Below are positions 1 through 12,699 of a DNA stretch of 64,000 nt, piece by piece. The notes under the pieces were generated by a model that searched no databases, was not told where the DNA came from, and was given only the letters and a program-made list of their open reading frames with translations. The stretch is from Hippophae tibetana (taxonomy: Eukaryota; Streptophyta; Magnoliopsida; Rosales; Elaeagnaceae): NCBI GenBank assembly GCA_037013495.1, contig CM072806.1:49875814-49939813 (forward strand). The letters are read 5' to 3'. Each line of letters begins with the position of its first letter. Position 1 is the first letter of the stretch. The translations under genes and the position numbers were made by a program.

Positions 1-323
1 AAATTTGAATTAAATTTTTCTTAAAATAAAAATATATAAATTAAATAAAAAGAATTAAAATTTGCATTAAATAATATTTTAAAATTTATAATAATTAAAT
101 AAAATTTTAATATTAAATGGAATGAGATATGATGTACGAGTTATTATTAATAATAATATTTTTATTATTATAAATTTTCATGATATCAAATATTTACTAA
201 AATGCCATCATCTTTTTGTTAGGTTGAAATAAGATTAATAAGTTGAAGTCTTTAGCAGACAGAGAACCCCCACTAAGGAGTACCGGCACACCAAAGAGAG
301 AGGTCCAGTAATTCCAAGCGAAG
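1..323 (+). promoter_or_regulatory. Upstream region of the ALDH10 gene
   Basis: Very AT-rich sequence up to about position 235, then a more mixed leader of about 90 bases (purine-rich around 255-300) running into the ATG at 324. No single TATA box stands out, because many TATA-like strings occur at 120-180. No other gene is visible here. Confidence 0.4.
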
Positions 324-3300
324 ATGGCGATCCCAATGCCCAGTAGGCAGCTATTCATTGATGGGCAGTGGAAAGAGCCAGTACTCAAGAAACGCGTCCA
401 CATCATTAACCCCTCAACTGAAGAAATCATCGGTCTCTCTTTCTTAATTTTGTATCAATTTTAATGGTTTATAGAACTCGTTAGTTGCTCGATCATCGGT
501 AGTTACTGATTATTGTCTAGTAGAAGGATGATAATATTTGATATCTTAGACTGTTATTTGATTTAAAAGGGTGTATGATCTGAATCGGACTTTTCTTTGC
601 TTCTTTCAAATCAAATACAAAGCTAATCTTTACCATGAAAACAAGTATGGGTTTGAGTTTATGAGACAATGGGTTTTTTGAAATGTGTTTTTAGGGGATA
701 TTCCGGCGGCTACTGCTGAAGATGTTGAGCTTGCAGTGGTTGCGGCTAGAAGAGCTTTTGTTAGGAACCAAGGGAAAGATTGGGCTAGAGCTTCAGGGAA
801 AGTTCGTGCCAATTATCTGCGTGCTATTGCTTCTAAGGTATTGATTGTGAGGTTTAATTGTGATTATGCAATTTAATTGGTTCAGGAATAGTTTTGCAAC
901 ATGGATCCTTGCTGATTTCGTGTCAAACGGGTGCTTTCAATTTTACTTGATGATATTGCGTGGCAAGATGAGCGTTTTATTTTTCTTATCAAATTGTTAG
1001 CGGAACTTTATTATTGTTTCAGCATCACATGATTCTTTAATATATTTTTCCTCAAGTTCATTTGACGAGATGGAGTTTGTGATTACCTTTCTTGGTATAC
1101 TTTTTCATGCAGATAACAGAGAGGAAAAACGAGCTTTCAAAGTTTGAATCTATTGACTGCGGTAAACCATTGGATGAAGCAGCATGGGACATGGTATGAA
1201 GCTTTTGTTATATTACACTTTTGTACTTCTCTAGTTGGATCACTAGGGTAAAGTAGAATTGTGTCACTATGATGTTCTACGCGAATGTCATTTGTGCTAG
1301 TTCTTGATTTCCACATTGTGAACAAATCCGTGCATGGGTCCATACATTTGCTCATGCTTACATTGGCTCACACGATAAGATATTCTTAATTTTCTGTCTC
1401 ATCAATGAGTTGGATTACCTATTAGACTTACTCTTACCTTTTGGGGTCAAACCAATCATATGTAATCTTCACAATTAGGGATCTTACTACTTTGACATAG
1501 ATGTTAGTCATATATGCTCTACGACACCAGAAATCCACGAGAACCACCTTGCTTCAGTTATGAAATTGATGTGAATTGGGAAGGGATAGAATTGAGCAGA
1601 AATTCAAGTTAGAGATTCAAGAATAAGAGATTTAGGAATTAGAGAGGAGAGAGAGATAATTGGGAGAAATAATATTCAATTTATATTCATAATTTGATTA
1701 TACCATATAATAGTATGTCCTATTTATAGGACTATATTGATAACATGATAGATCATAATATCTAATTCAAAATATATAATTTAGAAACCAAATACATATA
1801 TTTTAAGGGCGAAGGGCAGTTTAAGTTCCTTATTTTTAACGAAAGTGCATTTTAGATCTATAATTATTAGATAGGATAGGTAAGTCCGTTATTTTAAATT
1901 TTTTTTGTAGAAGTCCATTTTATAAAGGTAATGGACCTATACTGTCTCATTTTTTTTGCGAAAGTGGGGTAGTACTAGTCCATTATTTTTACAAAATGAA
2001 CTTCTGTGGCCCTTTTTGTAAAAGTCGTGGAGTAAACTACATTTTGTTAAAAGTAGCGGACTTCGGTTACTCTTTTTCCATATTTTAATGTTACAATATT
2101 TCAATTAAAATCCTTATTTATTCCTAACAATATCTAATATTCTAGTTATTTATTCGTGATTTGCATCATTTCTCTCTCTTAGAAAAAACTCGTTTCCTGA
2201 TAAGTGGTATATACATAAAGTATCAGACAAAATCTCAGAAACTTTTGCAAGTGTATTGGGAGGAGCATGAAGAACATATGAGGATATGTGAGCAACTCCA
2301 CCAGAAAAATGTCCAACAACAATAAAGGAGATGCTAACTGAAATGTTAATGCAGAGCATGTTAGTAGAAAATATAAGTAAAAGTTCATTAGTCTCAACAA
2401 ATGGGTTTAGAAAAGGATCAACAAAGCTAGATTCGAGTTTCAATTAACGAAGACAGAGGTCACATGTGGAAACAATGGGATTTTGGTTAGATTCTTAAGG
2501 GTAGAAACAAAACAATGCTTATCAGGTGGTTTTGGCTTAGGGGAGACACACGAAATGGTTGGGTGGTCAATGTATTTTTGAATAGGATGGTTTGGGTGAG
2601 GGCCTTAGACATTTGGGTTAGGAGCTATGTTACCTGTACTCAACATTTTGTCCCATAGGAAACGCATTAGACTTGGTAAAATTTCATCGGACACTATTGG
2701 TTCAGATTTTCAGCCTTGAAAGGAGAAGAGAGGCAGAAGAAAGATGTTTGTTGGCTGACGAAGATAAGAAGGGAGAAAGCTAGGGGAATTAATATTAAAA
2801 GCTTTTAAAAACTTAGCTTTTTGTTCAAAGTGATGAGTTTTTCTTTTAATTATATCATGGGCTCTTTGTTTTAATTTGAAAATAATGGGCTTGTAAAATT
2901 ATTCACTTGAAAAGAAACAAGATAACAATATAAAAAAACAAAAATTAAAAAAATTAATAGAAAATAAATATTTAAATAAAAAATAAAAAATGAATATTTT
3001 TTTGAAATAAAAATGTCTATTATTTTTAAATATATATATATATATATAATCTATATCATACAATAGACGTAACATATAATAATTTGTACAATTTGTCATG
3101 TTCTTGTACTCATGTCCAGAAATTAGACACCTATTATCCGTGTCCCAATGTCTTAAAATTTAACAAAATGGTGAATCCAATCTCTAGACACACACCCATG
3201 TTGGACCCTTCTTCTTGAGTCCATGTAACATAGGCTAGGGGAAGGTTGGACAGTTGGCACAGGAGGTGACACAAGGATGCCATCCATAACGAGTAGTTAG

Positions 3301-6300
3301 TCAATTTTTTTTAATGTGGTGGAGCACCTAGAATACCTTATATCTATGAGGCGTAGTAGGCTCAAGGGTAAGTTTGGGCTTTGGACCTAGTGAGTGGATA
3401 TTCTCCTTAATGTCTCCCAACTTTTTCGTCAACTTGCTTACAGTTCTTTTTCATATCCTCAAAATTTCAAAGCGCTTTGACAAAACAATCATTTATTTGG
3501 CTAAAAAGATCAAAGATGCTGCTCTTCATTATTCAAACCTTCATTATCCTTGATCTTGGGAACTAGAGGTGGAGAGACACAGGTGGATTAAATTGATTGA
3601 CATAGAAGGATTATTATGGTAGTAGGATCGTAAGGATTGAGAACTTGATTTTGTTCTTGTTTATATAAATATGGGTAATTAGGGGCAAACCTCTCAACTA
3701 ACTTTTGCCTTATGAAGGTCCAAGGTATTGGAGGTGGATTAATAGGAGGTTGATGCTAACAAAATTCTCTCATTTGATGCTCTGTATCATGACCAGATTT
3801 AATCTTCTCGCAATATTTTCGAGCAACAAATGTTAACCTATACCTGGCAAAGTCGGCACAGAAATTTGCAAGCCAATGATGCCATGCAAATAATTCTTCC
3901 ATTTCTTTTAAGCACTAAATTTTTTCTTGATCAGGAAACAGAGAATTGCCATCGAAATAAGGAGCTTCATAATTACGATAGTCAAAAAGGTCAAACAAAT
4001 TTCTTTTGACAGTGGGATATGTGGAATTGATTATAGTGTTCAAATTTGGTGCTACCACTATTTATGCGATTGGTATCACAAATAGTATAAGATTGTGTGG
4101 GTTGAGTAGTAATAGGAAATATGTGCCAACTATTTTTTATTTTAATAATTAGACAAAGATAAAGGGAAGAAAACTAAAAAAAAGGAAAAATATTAGGTTT
4201 TTTTTATTATGAAGGAAAAAATGAAACTAATGCAATTTACTAAAATTCCTAGCAAATATAACTAGCAAACAAAATTCAGAGATAATTTTTAGAGATGGTA
4301 AGAGTAACCACATAGTGTCAAAACCGGACGTAATCATTATAAGTTATGATGAAGTATGTTTATTTGCCTTTGAATTGGGCCGAACTAGTCAAGTTGGACC
4401 GGATTGGTTGAACCAATTTATGGTATCTTTTACTGCCACTGGATTGATTGAGCATATTTGAAAGGATTTGTACAAGGGCTACCGTTGGGCTATTATAGGG
4501 GTTGCCAACATTAACTGGAGCCAATCCAGGTATGGGACGAATGTTCATAGTGAGGTGTTCTCGTGGTGGTATCGGTAGTTGATGCAGGTAACAGGAGAAA
4601 AACGTGTCGCACAAATTGATTCAAAACTCCTTTGTCCTTGGGAGGCAAGCCATTACTCGGATGGCTAAAACGATTATAGGATGAGCCAACTAGGTGCTCT
4701 AACCCAATGGTGGTAGTTGGATTTTGTGGCGGTGAGTGGTTGATATCTGGAAATGGGTGGAGTGTTGGTGGTGGTTGTGGTTTGGGAACGATGATGGTTG
4801 TGGTAGTGTTGGTTCTTGTTTGTTTGTGAATGGAATATGAATATTTTTTTATTTGAAAAAATTAGGATGGGTCCACAAATTCCGTTTAAAAAAAAAACTT
4901 GTTTGGTTGATGTTAATTTGAGAAGAGATAAAATTAGGGAAATAAAAAAGGGAGATTATGAAGAGAAGAATTAGGGATTTTGGAGTGAAGAGTTGGGAAT
5001 TTAGAGAGGGGAGAGAGATAATTGAGAGAAATGGTATTCGATACATAATCAAGGTCTGATTATACCAAACAGTACTGCATCCTATTTGTAACACTATATT
5101 GATCACTGATAGATTTGAATCTCTAATTCAAAACATATAATTTAAAAATCGAATACATAACCTTAATATATTTAAATATAAAATTCTAGTGCTATTTTAA
5201 TTTTTAAAATTCTTGTCTATTCCTAACAATATCTAATATCCTAGTTATTTATCTTGATTCCCATCAGAAATACTTGCACAATGCCTTATGTGGCTATTCA
5301 TATCCTCCAGGATGATGTTGCTGGGTGTTTCGAGTACTATGCAGACCTAGCTGAAGGTTTGGATGCGAAGCAAAAAGGTCCTGTTTCTCTTCCCATGGAA
5401 ACTTTCAGGAGTTATGTTCTCAAGGAGCCTCTTGGTGTTGTTGGGCTCATAACGCCATGGTATATGCTTCTATTTTTTCTTGACTGTCTATGCATCTTTC
5501 CCCAGTCTGGTTTGCTTCATGGTCCCTTTCCAGACACCATTGATTACAACTTGTGCTTCTTTTTTGTCATATTTTCTATTTCATCCGGTGATGCTTAGGA
5601 TGGTTTAAATTGTATCCTTACATTTTTTTAACACTGAACCTTGTAACCTTTATGTTGAATGCAAAGAGTTTAGATAAAATTTACTTAGTTGTCTATTGAT
5701 GAATGAACTTCCATTTATATTCTGTTCATTTACATTTAGTTGTGATGGGTGGTCTTATTGCCAGAGCAATAGTCACCATTGCTAGAGAAAAATGTCAACT
5801 TTTAGAGCAACTTGAGTGTAAAATTGTTATACTTAATTTTTAATTATTCTGGCTCTAGCTTTTTTCTCTGGGGTGAAGGAAATAAATAGCTTTTTTTGAA
5901 CTTTCATTCTTTAAGAATTTTCAATCAGTCTCTTAGATTCCTGTAATATTGAACATTCTTATGTATGCTTTCATGTTGGTCATATTCATATGGACCAGTG
6001 AACACAGGGAGCAAAATTCTAGATATTGGTTATTTTTTGTAAGAATTTCTCATTGTCGCCCACATTGCAAGCTCAAGCCTTTTTCCTTGATATTGTATTC
6101 TGTTTATGCTTTTTACTCATGTATGGTTCAGTAGACCTACGTCTCCATGATAAGTAGGCAAGATCTTAGTGGTTTATATGTCAACAATTATATTAACAAA
6201 GAGCTTCTCTTTTATGTTGAAGGAATTACCCCCTGTTAATGGCAACCTGGAAAGTAGCTCCTGCGTTAGCTGCTGGTTGTACTGCAATATTAAAGCCATC

Positions 6301-9300
6301 TGAGTTGGCATCGGTGTATGTTGACCTTCACATATGCTTCAATTTAATTTTGGTTTACGATATATCTGCCTACCATCCTTTTCTAATTTACAGGACTTGT
6401 TTGGAGCTTGCTGATGTGTGTCGAGAGGTGGGTCTTCCTGCTGGTGTTCTTAATATTGTGACTGGATTGGGGCCTGAAGCTGGTGCCCCATTGGCATCTC
6501 ATCCTCATGTGGACAAGGTTCTTTCTTAATTCTTCCAAGTAGAACTATGTTGAATACTGAAAATTTGCTAGTTCTGTATTATGTATTACAGTTGTCTAAA
6601 TGGTAATTCCAGCATGGCCACCGGGTGCATAGAAATCATGATGTGGTACCTAATAAATTTATATTGCAACAGATTGCATTTACTGGAAGTACTGCTACTG
6701 GGAGCAAGATTATGACAGCTGCAGCACAATTAGTCAAGGTGTGAAAGTGAAAGGCCTTACTCTTTGATTGTTAAATTTCTGTCTATACAATTTTCTCTGA
6801 TATTGAATCCTTATTTTCTTTATATGATTCTTGCTTAGTTTTCTATTTATGATTTCTGTCTAGCCTGTATCACTAGAGCTTGGTGGCAAAAGCCCAATCA
6901 TTGTCTTTGAAGATGTTGACCTTGACCAGGGTTAGTGCCTTTTGAAGCGTGAGTTGTTTGATTGTCTAAGTCTCTTTCATGATTACATTACTTGACAAGA
7001 AAAATTGTCACTGACTAATGTATTTGAAGTTGATTAAGTCTGAATAATAATGGGTTATACTATATGTGTGATTAGTCTAGTTCTAAGTTCTAACTACTGT
7101 GTATGGCTCATTTAGCTGCTGAATGGACTGCTTTTGGTTGCTTTTGGACTAATGGTCAGATCTGCAGTGCAACTTCCCGTCTTTTAGTGCATGTAAGTAT
7201 TGATAGCTAGATGTTATATTCCTTATCTGTTGTCTTTACTTTCTTTGTTGCCTATCCAATGCTAGTAGTTAGTGAGTTGATCCGAACAGTTTTAAGTGGT
7301 TTTTATGTTCGGTCCTGGTATGATCAGCGGGTCAATGACCCAAATTGTTGGCCCGTTTTGATTACTATTTTAGTTATTAAAAAAAAAGATGGTGTTATTG
7401 CCACAACCCTTTTTTTTGTTTCTACATCATATTTAATTTCAATTTTATATTGATGAAAACAATCTTTTGTCTTTAATACATTTTCTTCTATGTCAATTAA
7501 ATACTTTTATGGGTATTTTTTTCAATTTCTAGAATTTACAATAAATATAGTGTGGAACCAACAAAATGGGATGTGTCAATAAACAAAGAGTGAAAATGTT
7601 AAGATGGATAAAGTCCGTATGCATTGAACTGGTCCACCCCAAACCGACCTTAACGGGGTGGGAACCTGCGGGGCACTGGTTCGTTGGGTCAAATTGGCTT
7701 CCCTAGTCTAGCTAGCTACATGCTTATACAATTTCCTTTTTGTAGTTTTATTTTCCTCATTTTTGGCACATGTGAATCCCTAGAAATTTGTTTCAGGAAA
7801 GCATAGCCACAGAATTTTTGGATAGGCTTGTGAAATGGTGCAAAAATATTAAAATCTCAGATCCTCTGGAAGAAGGTTGCAGGCTTGGCCCTGTTGTTAG
7901 CAAAGGACAGGTAAGTGACCACTTACTATTTCTGACCTAATGTGAATGAAAAGCATCTTTCCTTAGACCCACATTATTACTTTCCTTGATCTTAAAAATA
8001 GTCAGGCATGTCATTTTGTGATTTGGGGTTACTAAAAAAAGGGTTCTGGTAATAGTTTTGTGTCAGTTGCACACACTGACATTGTAACATGATCTGGCTG
8101 CTCTGTAGGCAATAATCTCAAAAGTAACATTTGGTAGAGTGGCGCTCGTTAAAAATAATAAATATCCATATGGAATCTAAAAGTTTGATTTGCTATCTAA
8201 TGCTTCCTCTTGTTCAGTATGAGAAAACATTGAAGTTCATCTCGACAGCTAAGAGTGAAGGGGCAACCATTTTGACTGGCGGGGCTCGCCCTGAGGTGTA
8301 TTTCTCTGCTTTTATGTTTTACTTTCTCTTTTTGAGGAACTATTTATTAGGTTCTTGTTGGTTTGAGTTTGTGACAAGTGATTTGAAAATTTGTGGAATA
8401 GTTTCTCCATATCACCTCTCATAATTAAACCATACTCATGAACACAAACACAAACACGGAATTTGAAGGTCTTGCCTTGAAAGGGATTCATGCAGTTCTC
8501 TCCTTTTGGGGCTTTTCTATCTTTCAAGGCACTCACAAAACCATTTTAACGGCCAACTATTTTGTACCTTGCCTTACGTACTTATTGTATTTCTAGAAAA
8601 TCAAAACCTGGAGAGAATTTTTACCTGGGTTCCTTAGGGTTCTCTAATTACACCAACATTGGGCTGACTAGACACAACTCTATTTGTATTTATGGACAAC
8701 CAAATAAACTCTTGATTCGAATCAGAGACAACTTCCGAACCTTTTCCTCTTTGTTTTTCCTATTAATTAATTTAGTAAAATACGTACTTCCATATAATTG
8801 CAATAATGTAAGTCAACAGATTGCAATTTACCTTTAGGTGATGTTTGGTTGGAGGGAATGAAAAGGAATCGGAATTGATTCCTTCCATTTGTGTGTTTGG
8901 TTGGGTTGAATAGAGGGTACAAAATGAAATCGATTACTACATGAGAAGGAATCACAATTCCTTCTTCCCCTTTAGGAATCATGATTCCATTCTCAATCTC
9001 AATTTTTTTTCCAATTTTATCCTCACTCCAAATATAGCCCTAAACTCAAATCCCAAATCCCAAATCCCCAAATCCAAAACCTCAAATCCCAAATCCCTAA
9101 ATCCTAAATCCTAAATCCTAAATCCTAAATCCTAAATCCTAAATCCAAATCTTAAAACCTTAAAACCCTAAACCCAAAGTCCCAAAATCCCAAAATCCCT
9201 AATCCCTAATCCCTAAACCCTTAACCCCAAAACCCTAAATCTCTAAACCCTAAACCCCAAATCCCAAAACACTAAATCCTAAACCCTAAACCCCAGAATC

Positions 9301-12000
9301 CTAAACTCTAAAACCTAAATCCCCAAATCCTAAATCTTAAATCCTAAACCCCAAATCTCAAAACCCAAAACCTTAAATTCCAAATCCTAAAATCCTAAAC
9401 CCTAAATCCCAAATTCTAAAACCCTAAACCTTTTTTAGAAAAATAATAATTTTAACCCTAAACCTTAACCCACAAATAATATCCTAAATCCTAAATTCCT
9501 AAACCCTAAATCCCAAACCTCAAAACCCTAAACCCTATTTAGAAAAATAATAATTTTAATAATATATTTTATTTTTAATTAAGTAATAATTATTTTAAAA
9601 AATAATGATTTCAATAATGTATTTTGTCTGACGAAAAAATAGTAATTAAATGACATTATTTGAATTTTATTGAATGTAGGGGTATTAAGGTAATTTACAG
9701 CCTTTTTCATTCCATTCTAGTGGCAAACTAAACATTGTAATCTTGATTCTGAGCTTGATTTCAGTGATCAAACCAAACAACATTGTTTCCTTTCCATTCT
9801 ATTCTATTCCATTCTCATTTTTATTTCGATTCCGATTCCGATTCTATTCTGGGAACCAAACACCACCTTAGAGTATAGAGCATTTCAAATAACTCTTTTA
9901 TCATTGCAGTTCACAGTAATTAGTCATTCCACTAGTGTATTCCACGTGAACTCTAAAACTGGATAAAATCACTGTCAAACACTAGTTCATGTTCTCTGTA
10001 AGTTTTTTGATTTTCATCTTTTATTTAGACCTAAAGCATTTTCCAATACACTTTTAATATGATAAATAAACAATTTTGCAAATATCACCTATTGGTTCAT
10101 CATATCAAAAATTGCTTGAATATACTTTTCACATGAGAAAGGTGGATTCAATTTTGTAGTTGAACTACCCTAGTGATCACTCCATGGAGTTTTCTTTATT
10201 GGACTATGTTCACTGCATGTACTTCTTACATTGCACCCACATGTGTGGGTAATTCATCATATTGCAGCCTATGTTACTTAAACTCTTCATTTTTCATGTA
10301 TTCGTGTCCAAGCGATATGACATGGACACGAGTGTGGTGCTCGGGCATTTTAATTTGGTGTAAATTTATAGAAAAAATTAGAAAAATTGAGGTGTCTGAC
10401 ACTTTGATATGTATAAAAAAATTTACAACTCGGTGTTCTAAAAGAGTTTGGGTAACATATATTGTAGCACAACAAGTATAGACAAATTTTGGTAATCTAA
10501 TATTAACATCAAAAGCCTAAAACAGTTTGGGTTTGCAAAGAACTAAAAATCATTACTCTTTGCACAACGATTCATTAATATAGCATGATACAATGTTGCC
10601 TGGATAAAATATCTATCAGATGCTACATAAAAATAATGTATAGAAAATATCCCCAAAAAAATGTATGTGAATTTCATTCAAACAAATTAAATAAATTTGG
10701 CCGGTAAATAAAAATCTAATATTGGTTTTGAGGGCATAAAAATAAAACATGATTGGTTAGTGTAATGTTCGATTTGCAGCATTTAAAGAGAGGATTCTTT
10801 ATACAACCAACCATCATATCTGATGTGACCACCTCCATGCAAATATGGAGAGAGGAAGTTTTTGGACCTGTACTGTGTGTTAAAACTTTTGGTTCTGAAG
10901 ATGAGGCCATTGAGTTAGCTAACGATACCCAGTAAGTCGTTTGTTTTCTTGACTGATGGGAGCAGAGGTTGTCTTTAAGCTTTTTCAAGTGGTTCTATTC
11001 CCTAATTTTACACATCCATTTTTTAATTACATTTTCCCCTTCATTGAAGTTTTTTTATCAAACAATTTCATTATTTTACAGATATGGCTTAGGTGCAGCT
11101 GTAATTTCAAAAGATTTAGACAGATGTGAGCGCATTACGAAGGTGAGAGTTCTTTGGATTGCTTTGAATAGGATTCATGGTTGTTGATACTTGTTCATAC
11201 TTCAAATAATATAGATCATCCTGCTGCACGTATCTACAAAATGAAAAATCGCTGATACATCACCTCTGCCTCTCTGTTGTCTTGTGCAGGCATTTCAGGC
11301 AGGAATTGTTTGGGTAAATTGTTCTCAGCCATGCTTCTGTCAAGCTCCTTGGGGAGGAACGAAACGCAGTGGTTTTGGCCGTGAATTGGGGGAATGGTAT
11401 GAACCTGATTTCACCAGAATTTTACTTCAAATGTCTTGAATGATTCTGTGTCCTAAATAGCATTTAAATGTTGTATATAATTGAATTTATACGAAAATAG
11501 TAGTTGTACACATATATATATATAATTTACATTCATTTTATGCAGAGTATAAATAAATTAGATATACATGTATACTTTATGTACAAGTGACATTATTGGG
11601 AGCCAATTCGATAATATAAACATGTACATGCTGTTATTGGTCTTCCATACATATTGAACCTGACAAATAGCAAATATTATTATCTCAAGAAAGATGCATA
11701 TTGCGGAACAGTTGCTTGCCAAAGCATGAATCTCACATGTACTCTCTTATTAAATCCTTTTTAAGCCTAGACATGTGTGAAATGTAATCAACTGTTAGTT
11801 ATGTTGACGTAATGATATGTACTCCATAACATCATGTCAGAGTTCAAATCACCGCACGTACCTATTGTTGAAAATAGTGACTAACTTTTGATTTTGCTTC
11901 TTTCCACAGGGGTCTCGATAATTATTTGAGCGTGAAGCAGGTTACACAATATATCTCGGATGAACCATGGGGCTGGTATCAATCTCCTTCAAAGCTGTAA
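324..12000 (+). CDS. ALDH10: ALDH10 aminoaldehyde / betaine-aldehyde dehydrogenase, peroxisomal
   Basis: NAD-dependent oxidation of aminoaldehydes (polyamine breakdown) and, in some members, betaine aldehyde. Exons read from splice sites and family conservation: 324-432, 695-837, 1113-1193, 5311-5459, 6223-6315, 6394-6517, 6673-6738, 6864-6930, 7116-7192, 7797-7910, 8218-8295, 10780-10931, 11082-11142, 11290-11396, 11910-12000. They sum to 1512 nt (503 aa plus stop) with all phases agreeing. Spinach BADH is 497 aa. Visible motifs: N-terminal RQLFIDG; general-base Glu260 in LELGGKSP; catalytic Cys294 in [18 protein letters not shown] near residue 446; and a final SPSKL, a PTS1 peroxisome signal. 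Ile444 lies at the position equivalent to spinach Ala441. Known structure-function work links Ile there to poor betaine-aldehyde use, so an aminoaldehyde dehydrogenase role is the better guess. Introns 3 and 11 carry transposable elements. Family certain; substrate inferred. Confidence 0.95.
1567..5266 (-). mobile_element. LTR retrotransposon fossil in ALDH10 intron 3
   Basis: The two ends are related direct repeats, 1567-2168 and 4908-5266. Both begin TGATG and end CATCA, and the whole is flanked by the 5-bp target duplication GAAAT (1562-1566 and 5267-5271). Orientation is minus: a purine tract (AAGAGAGAGAAA read on -) sits directly before the terminal repeat at 2168, and weak protein-like traces around 3700-4050 read on the minus strand. 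No pol domain could be recognised, so the lineage is not assigned. It is broken in many places. The LTRs differ at many positions even without the nested insert, so it is not recent. Its host-side boundary is only 44 bases upstream of exon 4. Confidence 0.85.
1807..2079. mobile_element. Mutator-like MITE nested in the LTR
   Basis: A 273-bp block is present in the left LTR and absent from the right one. It is flanked by the 9-bp duplication ATATTTTAA (1798-1806 and 2080-2088). Its ends form a degenerate terminal inverted repeat of about 40 bp: the start GGGCGAAGGGCAGTTTAAG pairs with the inverted end GGAAAAAGAGTAACCGAAG, and both arms then share a TTTTAAC block. A 9-bp target duplication with long inverted ends is the Mutator hallmark. 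No coding sequence. Confidence 0.7.
8837..9867. mobile_element. PIF/Harbinger (Tourist-like) MITE in ALDH10 intron 11
   Basis: Terminal inverted repeats begin GGTGATGTTTGGTT on the left and GGTGGTGTTTGGTT on the right (13 of 14 match). Both are followed by GGAATCGGAAT-type sequence. The 3-bp TTA target duplication (8834-8836 and 9868-9870) is typical of PIF/Harbinger. No transposase is encoded. The central half is a telomere-like repeat tract, which is unusual for this type. Confidence 0.8.
9038..9537 (+). repeat. Interstitial telomere-like CCCTAAA tract
   Basis: About 500 bp of degenerate 7-bp units (CCCTAAA, TCCTAAA, CCCAAAT and similar) read on the plus strand. CCCTAAA is the C-rich strand of the plant telomere repeat. 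The tract lies wholly inside the Harbinger-type MITE and is followed by a short AT-rich block and the right inverted end. It probably expanded within the element rather than being a chromosome-fusion scar, but the sequence alone cannot prove this. Confidence 0.8.
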
Positions 12001-12100
12001 CATTTTCCCTTCATAAAAGTAGGGAAGTTACTACTGTAACCACTCTGCAGGCATCCAAGTAATATATAATAATAATATTCTGAGATGGATCACCTTATGA

Positions 12101-12106
12101 AATAAA
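12101..12106 (+). terminator. Probable ALDH10 poly(A) signal
   Basis: AATAAA about 100 bases after the ALDH10 stop codon, in a T-rich setting. No other canonical signal lies closer. Confidence 0.5.
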
Positions 12107-12699
12107 ACTGTTTTAAATTCCATGACAATGGGTTCTGATTGATACTAGTTTTGGTGTTGACTTTTTTTATTGTTATTTTTACCTTCCCTCAGCATTCAAG
12201 AGTTGAAAGACAAAATTGTGCTAAATCTGTTTTTTGCGAATTCAGCAAATCAGCAATATATAAGAGTAATGATATTGCATTTATATTTTTTGTTATTACC
12301 ATAATAAAAATATATGTATTATCTATTCTATCTTTATAATTAATTATAATTTAGTGTTATTATTATTGGTTAAAATTTTTATTAATGAAACGATAATAAC
12401 TTCATTTATGACTTTTTTATAGCATTAAAATTTATATATTTTAAGGCGAATAGAAAAATAAAATAATTAAAAAATTGGGTTTAGATCTATCTATATTGCT
12501 TTTTGTATATTTTGTATTCTCATATCATCAAATAAAATATCTTTCTTGTTTCAAGCCATAGATTTGAACCATATCATACTAAATATTGTTTAATATAAAA
12601 AAATCATTAAACAATCTCACAATAAACTAAAAAAAATAAAAAAATTCATGGTCATATTGTCCAATAAATTAGATATGTAATAATTATTTGTGTTGGCTT

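Noticed and set aside
2150-2443. Minus-strand open frames at the left of ALDH10 intron 3
   Set aside because: They overlap the LTR border and purine tract of the retroelement, and the translated sequence resembles no protein family.
3030-3048. TA dinucleotide run
   Set aside because: Simple microsatellite in decayed element DNA; similar runs occur at 11514 and 45790 and carry no further signal.
7250-7725. Possible hAT remnant in ALDH10 intron 9 (words such as GGTCCGGT and GGGTCAAAT)
   Set aside because: Composition is suggestive, but no pair of inverted ends or target duplication could be found.
9038-9537. Telomere-like tract as evidence of a chromosome fusion or chromosome end
   Set aside because: It lies wholly inside a MITE with intact ends and a TTA duplication, in the middle of an intron of a complete gene.
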